Assembly: GCA_963575745.1 (NCBI GenBank)
Contig: CAUYUJ010016139.1
Span: 103,501 to 167,500, forward strand
From: Prorocentrum cordatum
Taxonomy: Eukaryota > Sar > Dinophyceae > Prorocentrales > Prorocentraceae
Direction of reading: 5' to 3'
DNA: 64,000 nt
The notes beneath the pieces were generated by a model. The model made no database searches. It saw only the letters and a program-made list of their open reading frames with translations, and was not told where the DNA came from. This document shows, piece by piece, positions 63,321 to 64,000 of this stretch. The translations under genes and the position numbers were made by a program. Every line of letters begins with the position of its first letter. Position 1 is the first letter of the stretch.

Positions 63321-64000
63321 AAAATGTTGCCAATGTTTAAGCTTCAGGGTCATAAGTGGCGAGGAGGTCTCAGGCCAAACGCCGGGTCAGCCCTTTTGAC
63401 CAGCCAGGGGGTGCGAGCTGGAGGTGTCATTTGTGGGGAAAAAGCAATGGAGGAGGAGGAGGAGGACGACGAGGACGAGGACGAGGACGAGGAGGAGGAG
63501 TGGAGTGGCACCGTTGCGATGCACGTTCTAGGATCTAGGAACGCCTGGATTGGAGAGCGTTCAATCGCCGTGTCGGGTGCTCGTCTCGGCTCCAGACTTT
63601 GGGATTCAAACCCCTGGCAATATTGTCGAGATACTCTCTGCCCGTGGCTGACTTCCTGTACCTACAAGGGCCTTTGAGGGTCTGCAAGGACTTCTCGGCG
63701 GCAGCCCTACACTCTGATCTCAACCATATCTGGAGGGTCGGAAGAACATTCAGGGTGTGCGTAGTGTAGGCCCACATCCCCGCGATATTGATTCGCGCCC
63801 CTTTCGTCGGCGAACAGAAAAACAGAAAACCCTGTCTACATCATATATTCTGTGGCACTCAGAGCCCACGAATTCTTTCACAGTGGCGAAGGAAGCAAAA
63901 CCAAAGTAGGTGAGGCACCTCCAACCGCAATCGGCCAGGCGATGCCGAGACATGAGGGCAGAGCCAGCAGCGGCAGCAGGCGGAGGGCGGGGAGGAGGAG
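63321..64000. other. Right edge of window, no supportable gene
   Basis: A short GAGGAC/GAGGAG tract at 63,448-63,502 and otherwise unique sequence. The window ends in a CAGCAG/GGAGG-rich segment that may begin another array. Confidence 0.4.

Overview
The window looks like nuclear DNA of a dinoflagellate. The diagnostic signal is the 22-nt dinoflagellate spliced leader (DinoSL, ending ...CCATTTTGGCTCAAG), found as relics at four loci (16,937; 23,553; 49,966; 56,775), several in tandem. High GC, very long simple-sequence and minisatellite arrays, absence of ordinary compact genes, and many broken reverse-transcriptase genes fit a large GC-rich dinoflagellate genome. A Prorocentrum-like species is my guess from GC, not something the sequence proves. 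Many long open frames here begin at GTG or TTG or are GC-driven and should not be read as genes.

Layout. 0-8 kb: minisatellites and simple repeats. 8.5-10.5 kb: a decayed LINE-type retrotransposon fragment. 11.5-12.0 kb: a MITE and a second dispersed repeat. 12.7-18.5 kb: GTC arrays, minisatellites, and an SL-tagged retro-insert at 16.9 kb. 19.9-21.4 kb: an open frame for a hydrophobic then very acidic protein. 23.55-31.1 kb: a large LINE-type element with intact ORF1 and frameshifted ORF2, starting at an SL and landed in a CTC microsatellite. 31.3-36.5 kb: a minisatellite, two MITEs, and a small hypothetical ORF. 36.9-43.0 kb: a decayed tyrosine-recombinase (DIRS/PAT-like) retrotransposon with split direct repeats and a methyltransferase-like domain. 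43-45.4 kb: GGA/GAT arrays. 47.8-49.3 kb: broken candidate coding stretches. 49,966-56,662: an apparently intact LINE-type retrotransposon. 56.8-58.2 kb: an SL-tagged small ORF, a MITE and a dispersed repeat. 58.5-62.7 kb: GAT and GAAGCACGCC arrays.

The most notable object is the 49,966-56,662 element. Its 5' junction falls at the first bases of a DinoSL, it carries three stacked SL copies, and it is flanked by a perfect 14-bp target-site duplication. ORF1 has a RanBP2-type zinc finger and coiled coil. ORF2 has AP-like endonuclease, reverse transcriptase, CCHC knuckle, RNase H and a Cys-rich tail. This is direct sequence evidence that a LINE-like element moves through its capped, trans-spliced mRNA and re-acquires a leader each cycle. 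The 23.5 kb element tells the same story independently. Few host genes can be supported; the window is essentially a retroelement graveyard with one fresh insertion.
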